A stretch of DNA of 30,956 bases from UBA1195 sp045598025. GTDB taxonomy: Bacteria > Bacteroidota > Bacteroidia > Bacteroidales > WCHB1-69. The stretch is from the NCBI GenBank assembly GCA_045598025.1, contig JAZLLH010000042.1, forward strand, positions 1-30,956, read 5' to 3'. The position numbers were made by a program, and so were the translations under genes. The notes under the pieces are model-generated. The model was not told where the DNA came from and searched no databases. It was given only the letters and a program-made list of their open reading frames with translations. Positions 1-7,233 of this stretch are shown here, one piece after another (position 1 is the stretch's first letter; the number at the start of each line of letters is the position of its first letter).

Positions 1-327
1 AAAGGCAACGGCATCAGCCAGGGACAGCGGCAACGCATACTGATAGCCCGCGCCGTCTACAAGAATCCCGACTACCTCTTTTTCGATGAAGCTACCAACG
101 CCCTCGATGCCAACAACGAGCGCATCATCATGGAAAATCTCCAGCAGTTCTTCAAGGGACGTACCGTTCTGGTGGTAGCCCACCGGCTGAGCACCGTCCG
201 CCATGCCGACCAGATTGTGGTCATCGACCAGGGACGCATCGTGGAACGCGGAACACACGAAACACTCACCGCCCTGCATGGTGCGTACTACGAACTGGTG
301 AAAAACCAGCTGGAACTTGGAAATTAA
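1..327 (+). CDS. ABC exporter ATP-binding domain, C-terminal fragment
   Basis: This is the last 108 residues of an ABC transporter nucleotide-binding domain; the gene begins left of the window and is open from base 1. It shows, in order, an ABC signature of the variant form GISQGQRQR (residues 4-12), a Walker B stretch YLFFDEAT, a D-loop NALDANNE, and the H-loop VAHRLSTV followed by the usual VIDQGRIVERGTH end. The ISQGQ signature is common in exporters of the peptidase-containing (bacteriocin or RiPP) class, where the membrane and ATPase domains are in one chain. The protein would power export across the inner membrane. The substrate is not visible; the next four genes suggest a modified peptide, which is inference. 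It ends 76 bp before the nucleotidyltransferase gene. Confidence 0.9.
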   Translation, partial: KGNGISQGQRQRILIARAVYKNPDYLFFDEATNALDANNERIIMENLQQFFKGRTVLVVAHRLSTVRHADQIVVIDQGRIVERGTHETLTALHGAYYELVKNQLELGN

Positions 328-333
328 AAATCT

Positions 334-367
334 ACCGGTCAGCAGCCGGTTCATGTTGCTTTTTTTT
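334..367 (+). terminator. Weak candidate terminator after the ABC exporter
   Basis: ACCGG at 334-338 and CCGGT at 346-350 form a 5-bp stem around a 7-base loop. A run of T follows, but only after a 9-base gap (360-367). The short stem and the gap make this a weak intrinsic terminator at best; it may equally be chance. Confidence 0.3.
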
Positions 368-368
368 G

Positions 369-392
369 TACTTTTGCGCGTTTTTATTTTTG
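369..392 (+). promoter_or_regulatory. Candidate Bacteroidota -7 promoter elements for the tailoring cluster
   Basis: Two matches to the Bacteroidota -7 consensus TAnnTTTG lie just before the ATG at 404: TACTTTTG (369-376) and TATTTTTG (385-392). A TTTG at 365-368 could serve as -33 for the second, but the 16-bp spacer is shorter than the usual 19-21. If either works, the leader would be very short. The four genes at 404-2962 may therefore have their own transcript, apart from the exporter. Confidence 0.4.
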
Positions 393-403
393 CACGTATC
401 TGA

Positions 404-1414
404 ATGAATTCTATTCAAAAGACATTGGTATCCCTGACTGCAGCTGCCCTGTTCTCCCAAAAGGCGGCACTGCCGAAGTCCTTCTCTGCGGAAGATTTTG
501 ACAGCCTGTACCGATGTGCCCGCGAAAACGGCGTCCTCGCCCTCTGCCTGGACGGCATACAGCAGCTGCCGGCCGGACAGCAGCCGCCCAAAAACAGATA
601 CCTGAAATGGGTCGCCAATGTCGCATACATTGAAAAACGCTACGCGCAGAAACGGAAAGTACTGGATTTCCTGTTGGAAACCTATCGTGCCCGAGGCATC
701 CGCTGCCTGACATTCAAAGGTTTTTCCGTCAGCCGGCTATACCCCGTTCCCAATCACCGCGAATTCGGGGATCTGGACATTTACCTTTTCGACCAATACG
801 CACAGGGGAACCAGGCTGTCAGTGACAAAGGCATACAAATCCAGGGAGACGATGCCCATCATGCCCAATATCATATCGATGGCATTCTGGTGGAAAACCA
901 TCCGCACTTTCTTCACACCTCCTCCCGATTGGAAGAAAAGCTGGAAGCTGCCGCATGGAACGTCAGGGAAAAACAGGAAGAGGATCCTCTGTTTCTCCCT
1001 CCCTTGGAACAGGCCGCCTACATAGCCTGTCACACCGCCCAGCACTTTTTCTCCAACGATTGCAACATCCGGCTGCGCGCTCTGTGCGATTGGGCCGTCA
1101 TTCTGAAGGAAGAAGGGAAAAACTGGCACTATACCGACCTGCAGGACCTGCTCAAGGGCACCAAAGCCGAAAGTCTGGCCGACCTGATGACCCTTTGTTG
1201 CCACCAATGGTACGGCCAGGTGTCCGCCCAGGCTCTCTCCCGGATTGAAACATTTCCGACCCGCATACAAAAACTTTTTCAAAAAACCGTTTTCGCTCCC
1301 AAGTACCAGAAAAAGGACGAAAAACGGAAATGGAAACGCTATTGGGGACACCTATACAAACAATTGCATTTTGCTTCCCTGCGCCGATATCTGTCAAGAA
1401 AACATACTACCTGA
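404..1414 (+). CDS. Nucleotidyltransferase family protein (NTP_transf_5 / PF14907-like)
   Basis: The 336-residue protein carries a polymerase-beta-like nucleotidyltransferase core: a KG pair (105-106, in TFKGFSVSRLYP) followed by the metal-binding motif GDLDIYL (122-128, acidic pair D123 and D125). Members of this family would transfer a nucleotide or related group to a substrate; the exact reaction is mostly unknown. Family members recur beside PqqD-like proteins, HPr-kinase-like proteins and lasso-peptide-type genes, as here, where they are thought to tailor a peptide. The C-terminus is strongly basic (KKDEKRKWKRYW). Its stop TGA is directly followed by the ATG of the PqqD gene with no gap, so the two are probably translationally coupled. 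Family assignment is firm; the role in peptide modification is inferred from context. Confidence 0.8.
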   Translation: MNSIQKTLVSLTAAALFSQKAALPKSFSAEDFDSLYRCARENGVLALCLDGIQQLPAGQQPPKNRYLKWVANVAYIEKRYAQKRKVLDFLLETYRARGIRCLTFKGFSVSRLYPVPNHREFGDLDIYLFDQYAQGNQAVSDKGIQIQGDDAHHAQYHIDGILVENHPHFLHTSSRLEEKLEAAAWNVREKQEEDPLFLPPLEQAAYIACHTAQHFFSNDCNIRLRALCDWAVILKEEGKNWHYTDLQDLLKGTKAESLADLMTLCCHQWYGQVSAQALSRIETFPTRIQKLFQKTVFAPKYQKKDEKRKWKRYWGHLYKQLHFASLRRYLSRKHTT

Positions 1415-1675
1415 ATGAAAATAAATCCCATCTACAAGCTGCACTCCGTTGCAGGTGAAAACATCATCCTGCTCAACAACGAGAAAGAGAATAAAGTGGT
1501 CTCCCTCAATCCCACTTCGGTGTACCTGTGGGAACAATTGCAGGGAAAAACATTTGAGCTACAGGATATCGTCCGATGCCTGACACAGAAATACGAAGTG
1601 GACGAAGCTACGGCTTCGGCCGATGCCGACCGATGGATCAAACAATTGGACAGCCTTGGAATCATTATACTATAA
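1415..1675 (+). CDS. PqqD family protein (RiPP recognition element-like)
   Basis: The 86-residue protein matches the PqqD fold in length and pattern: an N-terminal beta part (ENIILLNNEKENKVVSLN), the conserved SVYLWEQLQG segment (about 46-55), then a helical region ending LTQKYEVDEATA and a final helix DRWIKQLDSLGII. PqqD-like proteins bind leader peptides of ribosomally made peptides and present them to modifying enzymes. It starts immediately after the nucleotidyltransferase stop and its end overlaps the start of the kinase gene, indicating one operon. Known from the family: leader binding. Inferred: that a precursor peptide is encoded elsewhere, since none is seen nearby. Confidence 0.85.
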   Translation: MKINPIYKLHSVAGENIILLNNEKENKVVSLNPTSVYLWEQLQGKTFELQDIVRCLTQKYEVDEATASADADRWIKQLDSLGIIIL

Positions 1676-2516
1676 CATAGGGGGCCTCCGCACCCGCATC
1701 ACGGGCGAACAGAATCTGCAGGCCATTGCCGCTTCCAAAGCATTTGAGGTTTTCCGTGCGGAACCCGGTATGACCGATGCGGAAATATACACAGACGAGA
1801 CGCTGGATGATATTCCTTTTCAGTCTGTTTACACTTTTGACTTCCAAAAGGACACCCGCTGCGTGTACGGGAAAAACGGACAGACGGGCATCTTCCGCAT
1901 GAAATCTTCCAATGGAAACTGTCTTCGTTTTCATTTTGATGGAGAAAACGAAGTGCATGTCCGCACATGCAATGACTATAGACTGTTTTTCTTCGCTTTA
2001 TGGATGGCTTTCAATCTGATCGGATGCCGGCGTCAAAGCCTGTCCATCCATTCTTCCTGCATCGCTTTTCAGGGAAAGGGCATTCTGTTCCTCGGCGAAT
2101 CCGGAACGGGGAAAAGCACCCAGAGCCGACTGTGGAGACAGGTGTTCCCGGAAACAGAACTCATCAATGATGACGGACCATTTCTCGCGCCTGTGGGAGA
2201 TGAATACCGGATTTTCGGTTCTCCATGGAGCGGGAAAACCCCCTGTTACCGGAATGTCAGTTATCCGGTCAAAGCCATTGTCCGAGTGGTGCAAGCTCCT
2301 GAAAACAGCATACATCCTTTGTCTGTCCTGGAAAAAATAAAAGCCCTGCTGCCATCTTTTCCTCCCGCCCTGTCAAGAGACAAAGCATTACAGGAGAGCG
2401 TTCTCTCCATCGTTTCCCGCATAGTGAAAGACATTCCGATTTATTGCCTGGAATGCCGGCCCGATGAGGAAGCAGTCCGCGTAACCTATCAAGCACTCTA
2501 CGAAAAACCATGCTGA
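1623..2516 (+). CDS. HPr-kinase-like serine kinase (HprK family, C-terminal-domain type)
   Basis: The 297-residue protein has a P-loop GESGTGKST (159-167), a conserved histidine segment SIHSSC (142-147) just before it, and a second acidic motif LINDDGP (181-187) followed by GSPWSGK (200-206). This is the layout of HPr kinase-like proteins found in peptide-modification clusters, not of full HprK, which has another N-terminal domain. Such kinases can phosphorylate a serine on a peptide, as in paeninodin-type lasso clusters. The first ATG (1623) lies 53 bp inside the PqqD gene. The conserved N-terminus YYNIGGLRTRI begins near 1668, so TTG at 1656 is an alternative start. It overlaps the next gene by 7 bp. 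The fold is clear; the substrate is inferred. Confidence 0.8.
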   Translation: MPTDGSNNWTALESLYYNIGGLRTRITGEQNLQAIAASKAFEVFRAEPGMTDAEIYTDETLDDIPFQSVYTFDFQKDTRCVYGKNGQTGIFRMKSSNGNCLRFHFDGENEVHVRTCNDYRLFFFALWMAFNLIGCRRQSLSIHSSCIAFQGKGILFLGESGTGKSTQSRLWRQVFPETELINDDGPFLAPVGDEYRIFGSPWSGKTPCYRNVSYPVKAIVRVVQAPENSIHPLSVLEKIKALLPSFPPALSRDKALQESVLSIVSRIVKDIPIYCLECRPDEEAVRVTYQALYEKPC

Positions 2517-2962
2517 GCATTCCCAACCGTATTTTTTTTGAAGACGTATGCCAACGCATACAACAGCAACGCTCTGTCAAAATCCGAGTCTGCGGAAAAA
2601 GCATGGAACCTTTCGTTAAAGACGGAATGGATTTCGTCATTGTGTCTCCCCTTTCTCCTCAACCGGATTTCCGCAAGGGCGACCTGCTGCTCTTCCTTTA
2701 CCGGGACCACTATATTGTGCACCGCATCCATCGCACGGAAGGGGAAAGACTTTTCATGAAAGGTGACAATCAGAATCATTTGGAAATCATCAATAAAACA
2801 GATGTTCTGGCCCGCATAAGCTCTGTGGAATATGCCAACGGCCTGCGCATCCGCAACCGCTCCATCCTGTGGAAATGGTTCACGCTCTGCAGTCGTGTAA
2901 CCCGCATTCGGAAAAACTTCCATCACCGGATCAAACGACTGCTCCGAAGCAGAAAAGACTGA
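2510..2962 (+). CDS. S24/S26 family peptidase (LexA / signal-peptidase-like)
   Basis: The 150-residue protein has the S24/S26 core: CGKSMEP (28-34) with the presumed nucleophile Ser31, then FRKGDLLLFLY (55-65), YIVHRIHR (68-75) with His71, and the box MKGDNQNH (83-90). His71 sits where Sec11-like signal peptidases have a catalytic His and bacterial LepB has Lys. No membrane segment is visible, unlike LepB. The last 40 residues are very basic and aromatic (from WKWFTLCSR to LLRSRKD). It overlaps the kinase gene by 7 bp and closes the four-gene set. A plausible job is cutting the leader from the modified peptide, but a regulatory or other protease role cannot be excluded. Confidence 0.75.
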   Translation: MLSIPNRIFFEDVCQRIQQQRSVKIRVCGKSMEPFVKDGMDFVIVSPLSPQPDFRKGDLLLFLYRDHYIVHRIHRTEGERLFMKGDNQNHLEIINKTDVLARISSVEYANGLRIRNRSILWKWFTLCSRVTRIRKNFHHRIKRLLRSRKD

Positions 2963-3030
2963 ATCACTTTTCCACATTTTGCTGTGTAATAATTTTCTTT
3001 AAAGCGGTTTTTTTCTATCCGGGGCGGATG

Positions 3031-3038
3031 TATTTTTG
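3031..3038 (+). promoter_or_regulatory. Bacteroidota -7 element upstream of the envC-like gene
   Basis: TATTTTTG matches the -7 consensus TAnnTTTG and lies 25 bp before the ATG at 3064. The -33 region around 3007-3011 is T-rich but lacks an exact TTTG. It would start the transcript of the envC-mazG-ftsX unit, separating it from the peptide cluster. Confidence 0.5.
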
Positions 3039-3063
3039 CATTTGGTTTACGGAAATAATAGGT

Positions 3064-4320
3064 ATGATTCTGAAAAACATTCGTGTATTAGGATTGATTC
3101 TTTGTTTTTTAGGCACTTCCGCTTTATCGTTCGGGCAGAACAAAAAGGCAGAGCTGACCAACGAAAAGAAGAAGTTGGAACAGGAAATTGCGCAACAGCG
3201 GGCATTGCTGAAACAGACGCAGAAAACAAAGAAGGCCTCTTTAAAGGAAATTCAGTTGATCAATTCCCAGGTAAAAAAACAGGAGAAACTCATTGCCACC
3301 ATTAACGGAGAAATCTCCAGCCTGAATACGGAAATTGAAGTCAATACACAAGAGGTCCACCGACTGGGAACCCAATTGGAACAATTGAAAAAAGACTATC
3401 AACAGGCCATCTACATCGCCTACAAATACCGGAATACTTTCAACCGAACCGCCTTCATCATTTCTGCGGACAACCTGGGACAGGCCGTGCGCCGCATGCG
3501 CTATCTCCAGGAATATTCCGATGCTCTGAAACGCAATCTGCGGCTGATACAGGAAACCCAGAACACCCTGATTGAAAAAGAAAACTCCCTAGAGCGTTCC
3601 AAACAGGAAAAGGAAACGCTGCTGCAGGACGGCAATCGCAAAAAAGCCCAATTGGACATACAAAAAAAGGAGAAAAATCAGATTGTCAGCAAACTGAAGA
3701 AACAAGAAAGCCAAATCCAGACGGAAATCAACCGCAAAATCCAGCGTCAGAAATCCGTGGATGCAGCCATCAAACGCATTATACAGGAGGAAATCGCCAA
3801 ATCCAACAAGACCGCGACAAGCAAAAGCAGCACCTCTGCTTCCTCCTCAAGCACCTCCGCTCCTGCTACCCCTGCCCATCTGAAGCTGACTCCGACAGAA
3901 TCTGCCCTGGCCAGTGATTTTGAAAGCAACAAGGGAAACCTTCCCTGGCCGGTGGAGAAAGGCAGCATAGTAACACCCTTCGGACCCTATTCCCATGCTG
4001 AAATCAGCTCGGTACAGATTCCCAACGACGGCATCAACATCATCACAGAAAAAGGCAGCAGCGTACGCGCCGTCTTCAAGGGAACGGTGTCGGGTGTGGC
4101 CAGCATAGGCGAATCCAAAGTAGTCATCATACGGCACGGAAACTACCTCAGCGTCTATTCTAACCTGAGCGAAGTCAATGTAAGCAAAGGCTCCACCGTA
4201 AACACCAAGCAGATAATCGGGAAGGTATTCACCGAACCCGGCGACAACAGCTCGGAACTCCATTTTGAAATACGCAAGGAAACCACCCCTCTCAATCCCA
4301 GTCTGTGGATCAAAAAATAA
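3064..4320 (+). CDS. EnvC-like murein hydrolase activator (degenerate M23/LytM domain)
   Basis: The open frame runs further upstream, but the ATG at 3064 gives a clean signal peptide (ending near LSFGQ, residue 25) and lies after a promoter motif, so it was chosen; the protein is 418 residues. Residues about 27-260 are a long Lys/Glu/Gln-rich coiled coil, then a Ser/Thr/Ala-rich linker, then a LytM-type domain (294-418, beginning PWPVEKGSIVTPFG). Zinc ligands of active M23 peptidases are changed: the first His position reads IPNDGINI, and the HxH position reads YSNLS, with only LHFEI kept. This is the EnvC/NlpD pattern of non-enzymatic amidase activators in the periplasm. MazG and FtsX follow closely; FtsEX is the known regulator of EnvC in Proteobacteria. 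Confidence 0.85.
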   Translation: MILKNIRVLGLILCFLGTSALSFGQNKKAELTNEKKKLEQEIAQQRALLKQTQKTKKASLKEIQLINSQVKKQEKLIATINGEISSLNTEIEVNTQEVHRLGTQLEQLKKDYQQAIYIAYKYRNTFNRTAFIISADNLGQAVRRMRYLQEYSDALKRNLRLIQETQNTLIEKENSLERSKQEKETLLQDGNRKKAQLDIQKKEKNQIVSKLKKQESQIQTEINRKIQRQKSVDAAIKRIIQEEIAKSNKTATSKSSTSASSSSTSAPATPAHLKLTPTESALASDFESNKGNLPWPVEKGSIVTPFGPYSHAEISSVQIPNDGINIITEKGSSVRAVFKGTVSGVASIGESKVVIIRHGNYLSVYSNLSEVNVSKGSTVNTKQIIGKVFTEPGDNSSELHFEIRKETTPLNPSLWIKK

Positions 4321-4325
4321 GAAAT

Positions 4326-5105
4326 ATGGAAAAGGAACTGGAAGCCATGAAGCGCCTGCTGCTGATTATGGACGAGCTGCGCGAAAAATGCCCCTGGGAT
4401 AGCAAACAGACCATGGAATCGCTGCGCTGCAACACCATTGAAGAAACCTACGAACTGGCCGATGCTGTGCTGAACGGCGATTTGGACGAAGTCCGCAAGG
4501 AATTGGGCGACCTCCTGCTGCACATCGTGTTCTACTCCAAAATCGGTTCGGAAAAAAGCGCCTTTGATTTTGCAGACGTTGCCAACGGCATCTGCGAAAA
4601 GCTCATCGTCCGCCATCCCCACGTATTCGGAGATACCAAAGTCCGCGACGATGCTGACATACGTTCCAATTGGGAGAAAATCAAACTTTCAGAAGGTCGC
4701 CGTTCCGTATTGGAAGGCATCCCTTCCTCCCTGCCGGCTCTGGTCAAAGCCATACGCCTGCAGGAAAAAGCCAAGGGAATCGGCTTTGACTGGAAAGAGG
4801 AGAATGCTTCCTGGGAACAGTTGAAAGAGGAAATAGGAGAATTCGAGGATGCGCTGAAAAACGGCAGTTGTAAAGACAAAGAAGCCGAATTCGGAGATCT
4901 GATGTTTGCCTTGGTCAAATGCGCCGGAAACTACCACATACAGGCGGAAAACGCATTGGAAAAGACCAACCGGAAATTCAAAACCCGCTTCCAGACCATG
5001 GAAGACCTTCTGCGGGAAGACGGCCGGCAATTGCAGCAGACAGATACCGCCGAAATGGAAACCTACTGGAAAAAAGCCAAACAGATAGTAAACACCAAAC
5101 ATTAA
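4326..5105 (+). CDS. mazG: Nucleoside triphosphate pyrophosphohydrolase MazG
   Basis: MazG hydrolyses (d)NTPs to the monophosphate and pyrophosphate, clearing damaged or surplus nucleotides. The 259-residue length is close to that of two-domain E. coli MazG. The N-terminal repeat shows KCPWDSKQT, then EETYEL and KELGDLLLHIVF, the metal-binding EExxE and ELGDL-type motifs. The C-terminal repeat shows EEIGEFEDAL and EFGDLMFALV. A GTG at 4305 in the same frame would overlap envC; ATG 4326, 5 bp after the envC stop, is preferred. It sits between the EnvC and FtsX genes and is probably co-transcribed, without an obvious functional link to them. Confidence 0.92.
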   Translation: MEKELEAMKRLLLIMDELREKCPWDSKQTMESLRCNTIEETYELADAVLNGDLDEVRKELGDLLLHIVFYSKIGSEKSAFDFADVANGICEKLIVRHPHVFGDTKVRDDADIRSNWEKIKLSEGRRSVLEGIPSSLPALVKAIRLQEKAKGIGFDWKEENASWEQLKEEIGEFEDALKNGSCKDKEAEFGDLMFALVKCAGNYHIQAENALEKTNRKFKTRFQTMEDLLREDGRQLQQTDTAEMETYWKKAKQIVNTKH

Positions 5106-5112
5106 CATCACC

Positions 5113-6006
5113 ATGGCAGAACAACAAGACAACATACCGAAAAAACGACTGGGATCGTCCTGGTTTTCCACCGTACTGAGCATTTCCCTGGTACTGGTCA
5201 TGATCGGACTGTTGGGCATCATCGTCATCAATGCCCGTCGCATCACAGACGAAACAAAGGAAAATATTGATTTCGAAGTCATACTGCAATATGACCTGCC
5301 CACAGAAGACATACAGGCTTTCCTGAAAGAACTGGAAAAACGCCCCTGCGTCCGTTCCACACGCTACATCAGCAAGGAACAGGCGGTCAAGGAAACCATC
5401 GCGGTCCTGGGACACGACTTCCGGGATGTGGCCGGAGATATACTTCCGCCCTCCATAGTACTGAAAATAAAATCGGAATACACCTCCCTGGAATATCTTC
5501 AGCGACTGGAAAAAGAGTTGCAGCGCGACTCCCGGGTGTTTGACATCCAATACCAGCAGACCTATGTGGAAAACATCAACCACAACCTTTACGCCATCGG
5601 ACTTGTCATACTGTGCATCAGCGGCATTTTGCTGTTTATCGCCATTTCCCTGCTGCTGAACACCATCCGCCTGTCCATTTACGCCAACCGTTTTCTCATA
5701 CGCAGCATGCTGTTTGTCGGAGCCAAACGTTCCACCATCCGTCGGCCTTTTATCCGCAAAGGTATATGGCAAGGCGTGTGGGGAGCCCTGCTGGCCATGG
5801 CGTTGCTGTGCCTGTGCCTCTACTTCGGCAACCGCTTCACACCGGGAGGAAGTTTTACCCTCATCAGCCTGGACAGCGTATCCCTGCAATGGTATGCCGT
5901 CCTTTTCGGAGGCCTGCTGCTGCTGAGCATACTGCTCACCTGGATATCCACTTCCCTGGCCGTACGCACCTACATTCGCATGAAAACAGACAAACTGTAT
6001 TTCTGA
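5113..6006 (+). CDS. ftsX: Cell division protein FtsX
   Basis: This 297-residue inner-membrane permease-like protein has the FtsX layout: a short cytoplasmic N-terminus, TM1 at about 19-41 (WFSTVLSISLVLVMIGLL), a periplasmic domain of about 120 residues including RSTRYISKEQAV, then three more membrane segments (starting ALYAIGLVILCISGILLF, followed by GVWGALLAMALLCLCLYF and a final one near WYAVLFGGLLLLSILL). With the ATPase FtsE, FtsX transmits a cytoplasmic signal to periplasmic amidase activators at the septum. FtsE is not encoded here. It starts 7 bp after mazG and two genes after the EnvC-like gene, which suggests that the partners are made together. The DUF3098-UppP neighbours are the usual Bacteroidota arrangement. 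Confidence 0.9.
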   Translation: MAEQQDNIPKKRLGSSWFSTVLSISLVLVMIGLLGIIVINARRITDETKENIDFEVILQYDLPTEDIQAFLKELEKRPCVRSTRYISKEQAVKETIAVLGHDFRDVAGDILPPSIVLKIKSEYTSLEYLQRLEKELQRDSRVFDIQYQQTYVENINHNLYAIGLVILCISGILLFIAISLLLNTIRLSIYANRFLIRSMLFVGAKRSTIRRPFIRKGIWQGVWGALLAMALLCLCLYFGNRFTPGGSFTLISLDSVSLQWYAVLFGGLLLLSILLTWISTSLAVRTYIRMKTDKLYF

Positions 6007-6031
6007 TTTCTTTGAAAAATAAATTTTCCAT

Positions 6032-6065
6032 TTTGCCGAAGTTACGCTATTTTTGACTACTTTTG
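6032..6065 (+). promoter_or_regulatory. Bacteroidota-type promoter for DUF3098-uppP genes
   Basis: TTTG at 6032-6035 and TACTTTTG at 6058-6065 match the -33 (TTTG) and -7 (TAnnTTTG) elements with a 22-bp spacer, near the usual 19-21. A second -7-like TATTTTTG lies at 6048-6055. The ATG of the DUF3098 gene follows at 6093, giving a leader of about 20 bases. Confidence 0.6.
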
Positions 6066-6092
6066 CAATTCAACGAAAATAAATGATTCATC

Positions 6093-6419
6093 ATGAGTAC
6101 CACAACCAATAAAAACACCAGTAAAAAGAGCGGAAACACACCCAAACCCGAATGGGCACCCGGTCTTCCCTTCCAAAAAACCAACTACATCCTGATGATA
6201 ATCGGTGTAGTGGTGCTGTTCATCGGCTACCTGCTGCTCAGCGGCGGAAAAAGTGAAGATTCCGTCACATTCAGCGAAGCCATTTTCAATACCCGACGTC
6301 TGGTCGTCGCCCCTATCACTTTGGTCATCGGTTTTCTCATTGAACTGTTCGCCATCATGTACCGTCCGAAAGGCGGAAAAGCACAGGAGGAAAACGAGCA
6401 ATCCACTCCCCAAGCCTAA
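6093..6419 (+). CDS. DUF3098 family small membrane protein
   Basis: The 108-residue protein has two predicted membrane segments: NYILMIIGVVVLFIGYLLLS (about 30-49) and VVAPITLVIGFLIELFAIMY (about 71-90). The Lys/Pro-rich N-terminal tail and the polar C-terminus (EENEQSTPQA) flank them. The order FtsX - DUF3098 - UppP is common in Bacteroidota and identifies the family; the function is unknown. An in-frame check favours ATG 6093; the ATG at 6083 is out of frame. It ends 6 bp before uppP, so the two are likely co-translated. A role near the division or lipid-carrier machinery is only a guess from neighbours. Confidence 0.8.
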   Translation: MSTTTNKNTSKKSGNTPKPEWAPGLPFQKTNYILMIIGVVVLFIGYLLLSGGKSEDSVTFSEAIFNTRRLVVAPITLVIGFLIELFAIMYRPKGGKAQEENEQSTPQA

Positions 6420-6425
6420 TTCCAC

Positions 6426-7232
6426 ATGGATACGCTGGAAGCCCTTCTCCTTGGCATCATTCAAGGCCTGACGGAGTTTCTTCCCGTCAGCAGCAGCGGA
6501 CACCTGGCTATAGGCAGTGCCGTACTGGGTGTGGAGAATGCAGACAATCTGATGTTTGCTGTCATTGTGCACGCAGCCACCGTGCTGAGCACCATCGTGG
6601 TCCTGCGCAAAGAAATCGGACAATTGCTGAAAGGCCTTTTCGCCTTCAGGAAAAACGAGGAAACCCTTTATATCGGGAAAATATTCCTTTCCATGATTCC
6701 CGTATTCATCGTCGGCATGTTCTTCAAGGACACCGTGGAAAGTATTTTCGGATCCGGACTGCTGTTGGTGGGCATTTGCCTGTGGATTACTGCCGGACTG
6801 CTTTCTTTTTCCTACTTTGCCCATCCGCGTCCGAAAGAAAAAATAGGCTGGAAGGACGCCTTCATCATCGGTCTGGCACAGGCCGCTGCCGTACTTCCGG
6901 GATTGTCCCGTTCGGGAAGCACCATTGCCACCGGACTGTTGCTGGGAAATAAAAAGGAATCGGTTGCCAAATTCTCTTTTCTGATGGTACTCATTCCCAT
7001 CTTGGGAGAAGCCTTCCTGGACTTCGTAGATATCCTCGGCATGGAAAACGCCACTGTATCTCTCGGGCTCAGTCCGTCCGCTATGATAGCCGGATTTCTG
7101 TCAGCTTTTGTCGTCGGATGCCTTGCCTGCCGGTGGATGATTCATATCGTCAGCAAAGGAAAACTGATTTATTTCGCCATATACTGCGCCCTGGCCGGCA
7201 CCTTCGCCATTCTGTGGCCGATTTTCGCCTGA
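6426..7232 (+). CDS. uppP: Undecaprenyl-diphosphate phosphatase UppP (BacA)
   Basis: UppP dephosphorylates undecaprenyl pyrophosphate, regenerating the lipid carrier for peptidoglycan and surface polysaccharide. The 268-residue polytopic protein carries both signature regions: EFLPVSSSGHLAI (about 17-29) and the phosphate-binding GLSRSGSTIATG (about 159-170). Several long hydrophobic spans fit the usual eight-segment topology. It follows the DUF3098 gene by 6 bp and its TGA is separated by 1 base from the shikimate kinase ATG. In many Bacteroidota truB follows uppP; here aroK does. Confidence 0.95.
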   Translation: MDTLEALLLGIIQGLTEFLPVSSSGHLAIGSAVLGVENADNLMFAVIVHAATVLSTIVVLRKEIGQLLKGLFAFRKNEETLYIGKIFLSMIPVFIVGMFFKDTVESIFGSGLLLVGICLWITAGLLSFSYFAHPRPKEKIGWKDAFIIGLAQAAAVLPGLSRSGSTIATGLLLGNKKESVAKFSFLMVLIPILGEAFLDFVDILGMENATVSLGLSPSAMIAGFLSAFVVGCLACRWMIHIVSKGKLIYFAIYCALAGTFAILWPIFA

Positions 7233-7233
7233 A

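Noticed and set aside
2869..3063. Upstream extension of the envC-like frame to 2869
   Set aside because: It overlaps the S24/S26 peptidase gene in another frame, precedes the promoter motif at 3031 and would bury the clear signal peptide starting at 3064.
4305..4325. GTG start at 4305 for mazG
   Set aside because: It overlaps the end of the envC-like gene and adds residues not typical of MazG; ATG 4326 lies 5 bp after the envC stop and gives the normal start.
6083..6092. Alternative ATG at 6083 for the DUF3098 gene
   Set aside because: It is in a different frame from the protein (offset of 10 bases), so it cannot start it.
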